From contig JAFSBX010000039.1 in the NCBI GenBank assembly GCA_017437065.1, positions 51,089 to 115,088 on the forward strand: 64,000 nucleotides of DNA, written 5' to 3'. Below are positions 53,903 through 63,066 of the stretch, in pieces. Positions within the stretch are counted from its first letter, which is position 1, and the number at the start of each line of letters is the position of its first letter. The notes under the pieces are model-generated. The model made no database searches. It had not been told where the DNA came from and saw only the letters and a list, made by a program, of their open reading frames with translations. The stretch comes from Lachnospiraceae bacterium (GTDB lineage: Bacteria; Bacillota; Clostridia; Lachnospirales; Lachnospiraceae). The translations under genes were made by a program, and so were the position numbers.

Positions 53903-54826
53903 CTATATTATGTTATTTATCACACCATCCATTAATACAGATGCCTTTATTGCACCAAAATAGTTAAGATGATCACTGTCTAAAATATCCTCATCAGTAA
54001 AGAGGTCTATTTCGTTCATGTCAATAAAATCAATACAATATGGCAATAATTCCAAGTCACTCATTAATATTTCTTTATATGTCGGATCAATATATCTTAA
54101 ATATTCCTTAGAACTGGGTAATACTGTTACGATTGGACGTATATTATGTTCGATTAAAAAACTTATCATATTATAAAAAATTTCAATATTTTCATTGTAT
54201 GTCTCTTTATGTAAAATATGATTATTGTGCTTCTGAGCCAACTGATATGCTTCATAATCTCGCTCTGAAGCATTCAAACTTAACCATCCTCCTTTTTGAG
54301 TCACCCCCAGAACCGTATGTTCTCTTGATATTGCCGCTCCGTAAAAAGAACCAGTTTCCTCAAAAAAAGAATGATAAAATCTGATAAATTCTTTATTATT
54401 GCACCATGCTTCATCTGCAGAACTTCTTGCAAATTCAGCATGATGCCCATCCGAGAATAATGGTATATATGTTCCCAAACACTTCCACTTGTTACTACTA
54501 CACGATAAATCATAAAAAAAACTATAGTATCCAAGCGTAATAATACACTGCGTTATTCGTTTCTGCGAATTCAACACCGCTCTCTTTATATGCATAAAAT
54601 CATAATACAAATCTTGAGAATGCATAGAAAAATTCAATACTTTTCCATTCATCAAATTACTTTCCAAACCATCTAATCCGTAACTCAACCCAGTTATTAT
54701 AGTAGTTGTCTCCTGAATTGAATTTATATAATGCATACTCTCCAAATAACAGTATTCATAGTGTGCATTTAAATAATCCACCATTGGATGCTGATTTTCA
54801 CAGTAACCTTCTTTCTTTAAAAACAT
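53903..54826 (-). CDS. SGNH-hydrolase-like protein
   Basis: 307 residues. ITGLSYGLDGL near residue 45 occupies the place of the nucleophile block of SGNH/GDSL hydrolases and DSDHLNYFGA near the C-terminus supplies the Asp-x-x-His dyad; PIVTVLPSSKEY lies between them as in the family. No membrane anchor is visible. It may esterify or de-esterify a glycan or lipid precursor. GGGAGG precedes its ATG. Confidence 0.6.
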   Translation of the reverse strand: MFLKKEGYCENQHPMVDYLNAHYEYCYLESMHYINSIQETTTIITGLSYGLDGLESNLMNGKVLNFSMHSQDLYYDFMHIKRAVLNSQKRITQCIITLGYYSFFYDLSCSSNKWKCLGTYIPLFSDGHHAEFARSSADEAWCNNKEFIRFYHSFFEETGSFYGAAISREHTVLGVTQKGGWLSLNASERDYEAYQLAQKHNNHILHKETYNENIEIFYNMISFLIEHNIRPIVTVLPSSKEYLRYIDPTYKEILMSDLELLPYCIDFIDMNEIDLFTDEDILDSDHLNYFGAIKASVLMDGVINNII

Positions 54827-54846
54827 TTTTTAACCTCCCATATCAC

Positions 54847-56517
54847 TTACTGTCCATCACTCATCAATGCCTGATGTACAAACTCTTTCGCTAACTCCGT
54901 TCTTACTGCAAACTCCCACCAAATCCTGTTAGCATGCATTTGAATATTAGTCGGTATCCATGGTTTCGGTCCTGCATAATGAATAATAGATACATGCTGA
55001 TTTACCTCTTCCGGACTAAGTCCCTTTAAACATGCATTAAAAAGGTCATACTTCCATTCATCCACTAATCCGGTCTCCTTCCAATTCACATAATTAAATA
55101 TGTCCTGATCAGCAGCAACGATCATTTCTTTTAATTCATCCGTTATTTTAAGATAATCTCTCGCGGAAATCCTTCCACGTAGTTGAGCTATGTTCATCAA
55201 CATTACTCCACTATTAAAATATACAAAGTCTTCTTCTTCACTAAATGAAGCAAACAGTTCTTTTCTTCTATCTGTAAACTTCTCATTTAATACTCTGGAA
55301 AAATCTCTACAGGCAACAATATCGTACCCCTGCATATCCATAAAATAAAAGTCATAAATCGGCTTATTCACAATCGTATCAACATCAAGATATATGATTC
55401 TCTCTACCTCTTGTGGCAATAAATCGGTCACACAAAGTCTGAAATACGCTTCTATCGACCATTCATTTGTTAAAAGAAGCCCCTCCGGCAACCATGATAC
55501 ATCAAAATCATAGAATCTGATTTGATTACCAAAACTTCTTGCCTGTTCCTCAAATGCCTGCTTATCCTCCGCTGTCAAATCACATTGTAACGCATGTACG
55601 CATATATCACATAATGCATTGTTCTCATACACTGATTGAAGCATTACTCCTGCATATACGACATATTTGTGATTAAATGAAATAACAACATGCATTACGT
55701 CCTGTTGTTCCTTTGACACTTCACATGTCCCACCGGCTGACAAAGATTTAATTCTTTTCTTTCCGCTGAGCAAATAATCTTCCCAAAAATATCCCACAAT
55801 AGTTTTGGCAAAAGCCATTTTCTCTGCCTGTTTCATATGCTCTTCATATTTCAATTTTTTATCAATTAACAGATTTTCAACAAACTGCGCACTATTCATA
55901 TCGTGATGCATCTCTACCCGACATAAATGAAACCGATATTCCATTTCGTTTTCGCAAGCTTCCTCAACTCCGCAATCATATAAACACCAACTGCTTTTCT
56001 GATACGGAACTACCACTTGAAATCCATTTTCATTCATTTTATTACACTGAGTTATCTCCGGATCTTCTCCCCATTCCATATCATATTGTGTTGCCATAAG
56101 CATCCCATTCAATGAATAAACTTCTTCTGTGGAATCTGTTCTTTGGAAATTGACTTCCTGAATGTTTTCCCAGTCATCCCATATAAGCATTCTTCCTGCA
56201 GTTAGCTCACCGCTTTCCTTATTGCTTCCGCAAATGCCCATCATGCCCACTTTAGGATTATTTTGAAATAATTTAATCAATTCGAATAAGAAAAATGTAT
56301 TAATAATAAATGTATGCTGATCCAAGTAAATTTTGTACTTTGCATCACTTTCAAGCATAGCAGCATTGTACCCTTCTTCCAAACTAACAGCATCTCCTAC
56401 ACTTATTATGTTAACTTCATAGCCCTTAGGTATATGTAATTTATTAATATAATAAATACATTCTTCCAAATATCGTTTATCGTCATAACAAATAATAAAT
56501 GCAATCCTTGTTTCCAT
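54847..56517 (-). CDS. Bifunctional glycosyltransferase: StrF-like domain plus GT8
   Basis: 556 residues from ATG 56517. The first ~230 are a Glyco_tranf_2_5 (StrF-like) domain: IAFIICYDDKRYLEECIYYI, IYLDQHTFIINTFFL, VPYQKSSWCLYDCG. From about 275 it is GT8: SFNHKYVVYAGVMLQSVYEN, YLDVDTIVN (DxD), YFNSGVMLMNIAQL, AADQDIFNYV, IIHYAGPKPW, all conserved. It is part of the minus-strand glycan operon. The first domain is repeated as a stand-alone protein at 59.9-60.5 kb. Confidence 0.9.
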   Translation of the reverse strand: METRIAFIICYDDKRYLEECIYYINKLHIPKGYEVNIISVGDAVSLEEGYNAAMLESDAKYKIYLDQHTFIINTFFLFELIKLFQNNPKVGMMGICGSNKESGELTAGRMLIWDDWENIQEVNFQRTDSTEEVYSLNGMLMATQYDMEWGEDPEITQCNKMNENGFQVVVPYQKSSWCLYDCGVEEACENEMEYRFHLCRVEMHHDMNSAQFVENLLIDKKLKYEEHMKQAEKMAFAKTIVGYFWEDYLLSGKKRIKSLSAGGTCEVSKEQQDVMHVVISFNHKYVVYAGVMLQSVYENNALCDICVHALQCDLTAEDKQAFEEQARSFGNQIRFYDFDVSWLPEGLLLTNEWSIEAYFRLCVTDLLPQEVERIIYLDVDTIVNKPIYDFYFMDMQGYDIVACRDFSRVLNEKFTDRRKELFASFSEEEDFVYFNSGVMLMNIAQLRGRISARDYLKITDELKEMIVAADQDIFNYVNWKETGLVDEWKYDLFNACLKGLSPEEVNQHVSIIHYAGPKPWIPTNIQMHANRIWWEFAVRTELAKEFVHQALMSDGQ

Positions 56518-56544
56518 ATTCTTTCCCTTCACTTTTAACCTATT

Positions 56545-57291
56545 TTATATATAACCTTTAATTTCTTTACTATGTATCCAGCCTTCTTCCTGCCCCACAA
56601 CAACCATAATTGTTGTCTGTGCTGTCAGAAAATATTCCTCTCTTTTTTCAAATTGCATCTTAAAACTACTCTCCAATAATGGCTGCTGATTTACATAACA
56701 TATCACCCTTCCCGCATCTTTCACTAATCTCATCGCCTCTTCAATCATTGCCAATGGTTCCATAAAACAAGAGGTGCCATTAATTATTACGATATCAAAA
56801 TGCTTTGATTCCAAATTTGTTTCATCATAATCTGCTGCAAGCATAGAAATCCGCGGCATGAACTCCACTAAAGAAATCTTGTCCAACCATCGATTATCAC
56901 TGTTATTTCCTATGGTATTACATACACAACAGAGAGAAGAGTTTTCATTAAATAATCCTAATATCATTGCCAGATGATAACTTAATATCCCATTTTCACA
57001 TCCAATTTCTAACACTCTGACAGGATTAGGACTCTTAATTAAATGAGATACTAATAATACATCCATAAGCAAACATTCTAACGAATCATTATAATCAACC
57101 GCTCCCTCACATAATTGTGGATGACTCTTAAATAATTGCAGTAACAATCCGGGAATCGTTAAGTCATCCGTAAAGGAATGCATAGGTATTCTACTCTTAT
57201 TGGACAGATAATCCCTACAATCCAGTAATACCTTCTTTTCTTCCTTCTCGACATAAATAAATGCATTATTTTCAACAATCAGTTTCCCCAT
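56545..57291 (-). CDS. SAM-dependent methyltransferase
   Basis: 248 residues. After an N-terminal lead of ~90 residues comes VRVLEIGCENGILSYHLA (motif I), then FDIVIINGTSCFMEPL and AGRVICYVNQ, a class I methyltransferase core. It overlaps the upstream FkbM-GT4 gene by 20 bases and so is co-translated. Likely O-methylates a glycan sugar; target unknown. Confidence 0.75.
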   Translation of the reverse strand: MGKLIVENNAFIYVEKEEKKVLLDCRDYLSNKSRIPMHSFTDDLTIPGLLLQLFKSHPQLCEGAVDYNDSLECLLMDVLLVSHLIKSPNPVRVLEIGCENGILSYHLAMILGLFNENSSLCCVCNTIGNNSDNRWLDKISLVEFMPRISMLAADYDETNLESKHFDIVIINGTSCFMEPLAMIEEAMRLVKDAGRVICYVNQQPLLESSFKMQFEKREEYFLTAQTTIMVVVGQEEGWIHSKEIKGYI

Positions 57292-59365
57292 CTATACCTC
57301 CAAACAGTAACACATATAAACGTGCAACAATTCTCTCCATATTAAAATGAGTCGTTCCATACTGTAATGCCTGTTCTGACATTTTCTCCAACTCTTCCTT
57401 CATGCAAAGTTCTAGTAATATAGCTGCAAATCCCGAAATATCATCAATTTCTGAGGCTAATCCACATTTTCCATCAGCTATGACCTCTGCATAGGCATCT
57501 ATCTTTGTTACAGCAGTGACACATCCAAAATTTAACGCTTCTGCAATAACATTTGGAGTTCCACCTTCACATATAGATGACAGTGCAAAAATTTTTGCTT
57601 TCCTAAATTCTGCAAACAAACTCTCCCTATCCTGTAAGGGACCTGTAAATACTACTCTGTCCCGTACCCCTGGAAAACGTTCAAAATATTCCCTGATATA
57701 ATCTTGAAATTCCTTCTGCACTCCGCCTATTAAATGCAATTTCCATTCTGGAATCTTGTCCGCAATCAAGGCAAAGGCTTCAGTTAATATATGCGTAGCC
57801 TTTTGCTCTGAGCCTAATCGCCCTACTGTTATTATAATATTTTCTTTATCATACAATAAATCTTTTTTTAGGCTTTCGTTGTCTGTCGCACTTTTAAATG
57901 AATAATATCCATTTGGAATATGTTCTATTTTCCATGGCCACTTTACTTCCAAATGCTCCTGCATGACTTTACAGGAAGTTGCTATTACATCACAACAATC
58001 CATGAATTCCATAAACTGTGGTTCATCCCATCTAATTCTATCCATCCAACTACTGTTTGCATCCAGACCCACATAAATTTTCCCTTGCGGTTGCAATTCC
58101 TTATATCTTTTGGCAACATTAAAGTTTGAAGGGTAACATCCACGCAAAATAAGACAATCAATTTGTGTAGCATTCTTATCTATATATTCCAGCTTTGTAC
58201 CTTCACTTCCATTAGCCAGAAATTCCAATTTAACTCCTTTTATGTATTTATCATAATAGGAATAGTCGTCCCCTTTAGCACCTACCATAGTTACATCACA
58301 ATTATGATTTTTATACAACAAATATGGAATCAATCCACAGTCTTTAATCAACTCTACATTGCTCCATCCTCTTTCATACGGTGCCATTGCCACTATCCGA
58401 CGCTTTTCCTTTTTCTCCCTGTGCAATAGAACTTCTTTTCTTTCCTCTCTCGGAATCGCATACAATACCGTCTCCCAATTCTGTGTTTTCATATAATGTC
58501 GTATATAAAACTTATAATTGGGATTCATTAAAAAAATTAATTGCGGAATTTCCCACATGTCACTTATTATGTGGTATGTACAGATTGCCAGCTTCGGATG
58601 GGCATTTCTAATATGATTCTTCGCTCCAAGAAGTGCCGGAATCTCAAACCCCTCTACATCCATTTTAATAAATGTAACAGGCTCCTTTATATCTTCATCC
58701 AATGAAACAATATTTATGCAATTATCCACTTTCGTTTCTTTATCAGGAGTCCCCTCCATAAAACTACCGGATGCTCCACTACCACTCATACACATTGTAG
58801 TTTTTTTTTCGCCAACTCCACAATTCCTTACTTCTACTGATGCATATTTTCCCAAATTCGTTGTACATAGCAACGCATTTTCTTTTAATGGTTCATATAC
58901 ATATATACGGTTATACTCCTTGTAATGGCATATGAAATCCTCCGTAGTATCACCAATATATCCTCCACAGTCTACAAATACTTCATTCTTACCACACTGT
59001 ATAAATTCCTTGTCAAAATACTGATGATTTTCCGCATCATAAGCCTGTTCAATATAATAAATATCTGGCACAATACGATATTGCATAAGATTCGTAAAGA
59101 CTTTTTTGGATGTATCATCTTCTAATCTTTCATACAACCAATCATAATAATGAATATTCTTTATGATATCTTTCAACACATATTGATAAGCTCCACTCAA
59201 TCCACCTTTAGAGTATCCTCCCATCGGGAACACAGCTAATTCTTCCGGTTTCACCTGCATTATCTCTGCTACTGTTTCCAAAATTTCCTGATATGAAACT
59301 TCTCTAACCATCATAGATATACTCTCATAATTAGATATATACTTAAAAAGTAAATCTTTTTCCAT
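57272..59365 (-). CDS. FkbM methyltransferase fused to a GT4 glycosyltransferase
   Basis: 697 residues. FkbM part: VFVDCGGYIGDTTEDF (131-144), VTFIKMDVEGFEIPALLGA (about 230-248), LAICTYH. The glycosyltransferase part starts near 320 with RRIVAMAPYERGW and has IIITVGRLGSEQKATHILTEAF, VVFTGPLQDRESL, and SSICEGGTPNVIAEAL (the E-x7-E region) near 615. The chain combines sugar transfer and methylation. Its first 20 codons are duplicated as a relic at 44.3 kb. A promoter lies upstream. Confidence 0.9.
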   Translation of the reverse strand: MEKDLLFKYISNYESISMMVREVSYQEILETVAEIMQVKPEELAVFPMGGYSKGGLSGAYQYVLKDIIKNIHYYDWLYERLEDDTSKKVFTNLMQYRIVPDIYYIEQAYDAENHQYFDKEFIQCGKNEVFVDCGGYIGDTTEDFICHYKEYNRIYVYEPLKENALLCTTNLGKYASVEVRNCGVGEKKTTMCMSGSGASGSFMEGTPDKETKVDNCINIVSLDEDIKEPVTFIKMDVEGFEIPALLGAKNHIRNAHPKLAICTYHIISDMWEIPQLIFLMNPNYKFYIRHYMKTQNWETVLYAIPREERKEVLLHREKKEKRRIVAMAPYERGWSNVELIKDCGLIPYLLYKNHNCDVTMVGAKGDDYSYYDKYIKGVKLEFLANGSEGTKLEYIDKNATQIDCLILRGCYPSNFNVAKRYKELQPQGKIYVGLDANSSWMDRIRWDEPQFMEFMDCCDVIATSCKVMQEHLEVKWPWKIEHIPNGYYSFKSATDNESLKKDLLYDKENIIITVGRLGSEQKATHILTEAFALIADKIPEWKLHLIGGVQKEFQDYIREYFERFPGVRDRVVFTGPLQDRESLFAEFRKAKIFALSSICEGGTPNVIAEALNFGCVTAVTKIDAYAEVIADGKCGLASEIDDISGFAAILLELCMKEELEKMSEQALQYGTTHFNMERIVARLYVLLFGGIDGETDC

Positions 59366-59416
59366 GTTCTACTCTCCTGCAGTTTCCCTCTGATTTTCCA
59401 TTTCTTTATGACTTAT

Positions 59417-59445
59417 ATTATAAACATCTTCTATTCATCAAACAA
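59417..59445 (-). promoter_or_regulatory. Promoter of the glycan operon starting with FkbM-GT4
   Basis: On the minus strand TTGTTT (59440-59445), 17 bp, TATAAT (59417-59422), about 50 bases before the ATG. Confidence 0.6.
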
Positions 59446-59571
59446 TTACTTTTTCAATTGTCATCCATTTAAACATCTTCTTAATATATATTATTACCGC
59501 TCCTGTATTTAATCGCATAAAAATATATAATACTGTACTATATTGATATATTTGAAAGAGGAAGTATCATA

Positions 59572-59652
59572 ATGACAATTTTAATTATTTCACAAAATCA
59601 GATAAACGAAACACGGGCATGTCTGGATGCCATCGCAAATTGTGTGACATGG
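59572..59652 (+). pseudogene. First ~27 codons of a glycosyltransferase-like gene
   Basis: AGAGGAAG and a well-spaced ATG start MTILIISQNQINETRACLDA, the opening of a GT2-like Rossmann domain, which is broken after about 27 residues against an AAA_35 fragment of opposite strand. Confidence 0.45.
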
Positions 59653-59728
59653 ATAACTTATCCGAAAAATAATTCATGTAATGTTCATCCGCATAACATA
59701 TTCCCGTCGTATTGAATCTCCGCTTCAT
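59585..59728 (-). pseudogene. 5' fragment of an AAA_35-type gene
   Basis: From ATG 59728 the frame reads MKRRFNTTGICYADEHYMNY and then FSDKLS, the correct family start. After about 26 codons it runs into the reverse complement of the GT2-like relic and stops at 59585. The region matches the 5' end of the pseudogene at 50.18 kb, which lacks the YMNYFSDKLS stretch. Confidence 0.7.
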
Positions 59729-59814
59729 ATAACGCTCTTATACGATAAATTTACAAAAACACCTTATGATTTTTTCAGATCATAAAGTGTTTGACTATTT
59801 GTTCTTCATGTTTA
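59713..59814. repeat. Dispersed leader repeat R3
   Basis: Third copy of the leader repeat, with a shortened palindrome loop (TTATGATTTTTTCAGATCATAA) and the same GTTCTTCATGTTTA end as R2. It lies between the AAA_35 fragment and the StrF-like gene. Confidence 0.7.
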
Positions 59815-59854
59815 TTTGTGACAACATATATGAGCGATTAACCAGAATCTTTTT

Positions 59855-60505
59855 CTACATATAATTTTCCATAAAGATTTTTCTATATTTATTATAGTTC
59901 CAAAGTTGTAAAATCGGCTTATCATCATGCAAATACCACGAACAATTCTGCATCGGAACTACTATCCTGTACCCTTTTTTTCTCATCTCGCAACTTTGAG
60001 AAATATCATAAAAATCCCATCCATCAAACAAATCTTCCCGCCACGAAACATCATACTGTGTTGCCATCAATAAACCATCTATACATGCTACATCCCACAT
60101 TCCATCCGTTATGTTATAGCGATATGTTTTCCATGTAATATCTTCATTTCCATATTTTACCCGCTCACCGGACCACATAACTCCATTTTCCGGAATGGAC
60201 ACATTACCAACCATTCCTATCATGCCTATTGTTGTATCACTACAGAAAATGGAGATAATATCATGAATAAAATAACGATTTATAATAAACACATCCTGAT
60301 GCATATAAATCTTGTACTTAGCATTACTGCTATTCATTCCTTCATTATATCCTGCTGCCATGGAAACTGCCTCTTCTACTGCAAGAATCTCCACTTGCAT
60401 TCCTTCCGGGATTGATAAGCATTGAAGATAACGAACACATTCCTCATAAAACAATTGGTTATTCACACATATGATGAAACAAATCTTATTCTCATCCACC
60501 GTCAC
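59855..60505 (-). CDS. StrF-like (Glyco_tranf_2_5) glycosyltransferase domain protein
   Basis: 216 residues, collinear with the first domain of the 54.8-56.5 kb protein: KICFIICVNNQLFYEECVRY, YKIYMHQDVFIINRYFIHDI, IDGLLMATQYDVSWREDLFD, VVPMQNCSWYLHDD. The start is a GTG at 60505, 28 bases after the dehydrogenase stop, with no strong ribosome site. It is probably the last gene of the CDP-alditol operon, or a shortened relative of the two-domain enzyme. Confidence 0.75.
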   Translation of the reverse strand: MTVDENKICFIICVNNQLFYEECVRYLQCLSIPEGMQVEILAVEEAVSMAAGYNEGMNSSNAKYKIYMHQDVFIINRYFIHDIISIFCSDTTIGMIGMVGNVSIPENGVMWSGERVKYGNEDITWKTYRYNITDGMWDVACIDGLLMATQYDVSWREDLFDGWDFYDISQSCEMRKKGYRIVVPMQNCSWYLHDDKPILQLWNYNKYRKIFMENYM

Positions 60506-60533
60506 TTACAGCACCAACTTTCTACCATTTTTA

Positions 60534-61586
60534 TCAGGTTTCACTTACAAGCATTACCTTATTTCTATACTCCTTCTTCTCTCTCATCACATCCAAACCT
60601 TTATGTAATTCCTCAAAAGACATCTCATGACTAATCAACGGCAATAGTTTCAACTTTCCTTCCTCACAAGCTCTAATTACCATATGCCAATCATCATCAT
60701 CTCTATGAACAAAGGAAGAATTCCATGTGCCCTTTATTGTTACCTGCTTACGCAAAATCTGCCAATATATTTTCTTTTCCACTTGAATATCTCCATGAGG
60801 ATTTCCAACCATCAGAATCTGCCCGCCCGGCCTCACACATTCAAGACAATTCGATAATGATTCAGAATTATTGACACAATCAATAACAATATCCGCTCCC
60901 AATCCGCCTGTCTGCTCCTTTATCCAACTGACACTGTCAACCTCATGTGCATTTGCAAAACAATACCCTGCATCAGCCGTCTGCTTCATTACCTCTCCAA
61001 ACTCTTCCCTGTGACCGGTTGCCATCACTTTCTTTACTCCATAATAAGAAAGCCACTGTGTCATAATCGTGCCAATCGGACCTAATCCTAATAAAGCCAC
61101 TGTACTTTCCTGTTTTAAATCTAATCTTCGAATTGCATGTAACGCAACAGATGCAGGTTCCAGCATTGCTGCCTGCCTCAAATCAAACTGTTCCGGTAAC
61201 TCAAGCAGATTCCAAACAGGAACAGCTACATACTCTGCAAATCCTCCATTACAACGTGAACCCAAATAATTGTAATGACTGCACATCTCATACGTTTCAT
61301 TTTGACAAGATGTACATTCTTTACATGGAATCAATGGAAAAACACCCACTTTTTTATTCAACCACTTTATATCTGCTTCATCACCTACAGCTTCTACAAC
61401 TCCTGCAAATTCGTGCCCCGGAATCAACGGAAAACTATAAGTCCCTGTTTCAAAAATACGTGGTATATCCGAACCACAAATACCTACCGCTTTCACGTTT
61501 ACCAACACTTCATTTGCTTTTATTTCCGGTTTATCTACTTCTTCAAAACGCAAATCATTTATTCCATGCAAGACATATGCTTTCAT
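60534..61586 (-). CDS. Zinc-dependent alditol-phosphate dehydrogenase (TarJ-like)
   Basis: 350 residues, medium-chain dehydrogenase. Catalytic zinc ligands are in GICGSD and GHEFAG; CKECTSCQNETYEMC is the four-cysteine structural zinc site; VALLGLGPIGTIMTQ is the NAD(P) fold. Alone it resembles galactitol-1-phosphate or sorbitol dehydrogenases. Next to a TarI/IspD-like cytidylyltransferase and a pentulose-phosphate epimerase it most likely reduces a ketopentose 5-phosphate to an alditol 5-phosphate. The exact alditol (ribitol, arabinitol or xylitol) is open. Confidence 0.8.
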   Translation of the reverse strand: MKAYVLHGINDLRFEEVDKPEIKANEVLVNVKAVGICGSDIPRIFETGTYSFPLIPGHEFAGVVEAVGDEADIKWLNKKVGVFPLIPCKECTSCQNETYEMCSHYNYLGSRCNGGFAEYVAVPVWNLLELPEQFDLRQAAMLEPASVALHAIRRLDLKQESTVALLGLGPIGTIMTQWLSYYGVKKVMATGHREEFGEVMKQTADAGYCFANAHEVDSVSWIKEQTGGLGADIVIDCVNNSESLSNCLECVRPGGQILMVGNPHGDIQVEKKIYWQILRKQVTIKGTWNSSFVHRDDDDWHMVIRACEEGKLKLLPLISHEMSFEELHKGLDVMREKKEYRNKVMLVSET

Positions 61587-61610
61587 TTGTTTTCTCCACC
61601 TATTAATTCT

Positions 61611-62291
61611 TCATCCTTTTTCCCGACGAAACTGTTCCAAATCAGCCATCGTTGTAATCTTATAATTATGCTCATCCCCGTCAATCATTGCAATCTGCAT
61701 CCCTGCTTTGATTGCCGGCTCTGTACTACCATTAATTTTCAAAATCTCCTTCGGCAGCAGTGCTTCATTTGCACGCAAGTACCTTTCAAACCGAAATGCC
61801 TCCGGTGCCTGTCCGGCAAAAATCTCCTGACGATTCAACAGCGAATCTACTCGTTTTCCATCTCTACTTAAATACACCGTATCCTTCATTGGAAGAACCG
61901 GCATTGCCCCATCCTCTGATTCTTTAATGTTAAAGCATCTATTCAACAGCTCCTCCGATGTATTCGGTCGTGCTGCATCCTGAATCAATACAAGATCGTC
62001 CGCTTCTGCAACCCCCTTCAACTGAAGAAGACCGTGATAAATAGATAACTGTCTGTTTTCTCCCGGTTCTGCAAAGCTTAAGAATTTAGAATCACTCTTA
62101 AGAACAGCCCTGATTTCCTGCCACCACTCCGGCGCTGCCACTATTACATAACCTCCCAGTGAGTCATTCTGTTCTATTGTATCTATTACATACTCTAAAA
62201 TAAATTTCCCATTTACTTTATAATATTGCTTTGGTATATCCAGCCCAAGCCTAGTTCCGACTCCCCCGGAAAGAATCACTGCATAGTTCAA
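61611..62291 (-). CDS. CDP-alditol (TarI/IspD-like) cytidylyltransferase
   Basis: 226 residues. LSGGVGTRLGLDIPKQYY is the CTP-binding signature; VLIQDAARPNTSEELL and the DGDEHNYKITTMADLEQF end are typical of the TarI/IspD family. It joins CTP and an alditol 5-phosphate to form a CDP-alditol, the donor for alditol-phosphate polymers. The 17-base gap from the epimerase gene and 24-base gap to the dehydrogenase gene make it part of one operon. An MEP-pathway IspD role is less likely in this context. Confidence 0.85.
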   Translation of the reverse strand: MNYAVILSGGVGTRLGLDIPKQYYKVNGKFILEYVIDTIEQNDSLGGYVIVAAPEWWQEIRAVLKSDSKFLSFAEPGENRQLSIYHGLLQLKGVAEADDLVLIQDAARPNTSEELLNRCFNIKESEDGAMPVLPMKDTVYLSRDGKRVDSLLNRQEIFAGQAPEAFRFERYLRANEALLPKEILKINGSTEPAIKAGMQIAMIDGDEHNYKITTMADLEQFRREKG

Positions 62292-62308
62292 ACTTTTCCA
62301 CTCCTGTT

Positions 62309-62971
62309 CTAAAATTTCAGTTCTCTAATGTCCTTCAGCACCTCTCCATAAGGTTGGTCTTTACCAAATAGAAGTGTAGTACCCAATACAAAACCTTTTA
62401 CGCCTTTTGGTGCAAATTCCAAAATTTTCTCCGCACTGCAGGCCCCATCCCAATAGAGTTCAAAATCCATTTCCTCCTTCAGGGAAAGAAGCTTTGTATA
62501 TTTTTTGCCCACATAAGGAAGATACATCTGTCCTGCATTTCCCGGATTCACGGACATAACCAATACTTTCTTTACAATACGCAACATCTCCATAACCGTT
62601 TCCACACTGGTACCCGGGTTAATGGCAATTCCCGGAATCATTCCTGCATTAATAATTTTCTGCAAGGTAGTCGACGGATGGTATTCTGCTTCCGGATGGA
62701 TATAAACTGTATCACCCTTGCGAAGATTATCTAAAAATATATCAATGTGATTACAGGGATGCTCAATCATCAGGTGAACATCCAAGGGCCTTGCAGTTGC
62801 CTTTGCTATGTACTTCATATCATTTAAAGACATTGCAAAGTTAGGCACATATCGTCCGTCCATAATATCTATATGGAAAGAATCTATTCCTCCCTCCTCT
62901 AAATCTCTTACTTCCTTTTCTAAATTGCCAAAATTGGCACACATCATAGATGCCGTTAATTCAAAATCCAT
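62309..62971 (-). CDS. Ribulose-phosphate 3-epimerase-like enzyme
   Basis: 220 residues, a TIM-barrel with SFHIDIMDGRYVPNFAMS (catalytic Asp and metal His), PLDVHLMIEHP, LVMSVNPGNAGQMYLP and the second acidic site YWDGACSAEK in place of the usual VDGG. It interconverts D-ribulose 5-phosphate and D-xylulose 5-phosphate. Being first in the operon with the dehydrogenase and cytidylyltransferase, it probably supplies the ketopentose that is reduced and activated. ACGGAGG lies before the ATG. Confidence 0.85.
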   Translation of the reverse strand: MDFELTASMMCANFGNLEKEVRDLEEGGIDSFHIDIMDGRYVPNFAMSLNDMKYIAKATARPLDVHLMIEHPCNHIDIFLDNLRKGDTVYIHPEAEYHPSTTLQKIINAGMIPGIAINPGTSVETVMEMLRIVKKVLVMSVNPGNAGQMYLPYVGKKYTKLLSLKEEMDFELYWDGACSAEKILEFAPKGVKGFVLGTTLLFGKDQPYGEVLKDIRELKF

Positions 62972-63066
62972 TTGTATCCTCCGTAAATTTCTCTAAAACA
63001 GTTTCTTATAAGTATATCAAATCATAACTATTTTTACCATACTACAACCGCTAAACGCACATTTCT

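Noticed and set aside
41443-59814. The three leader repeats as a CRISPR array or a MITE
   Set aside because: They are 9 kb apart, contain gene starts, and show no target-site duplication or regular spacing.
61275-61871. Plus-strand 198-codon frame
   Set aside because: Antisense to the dehydrogenase and cytidylyltransferase; no ribosome site and shadow-type composition.
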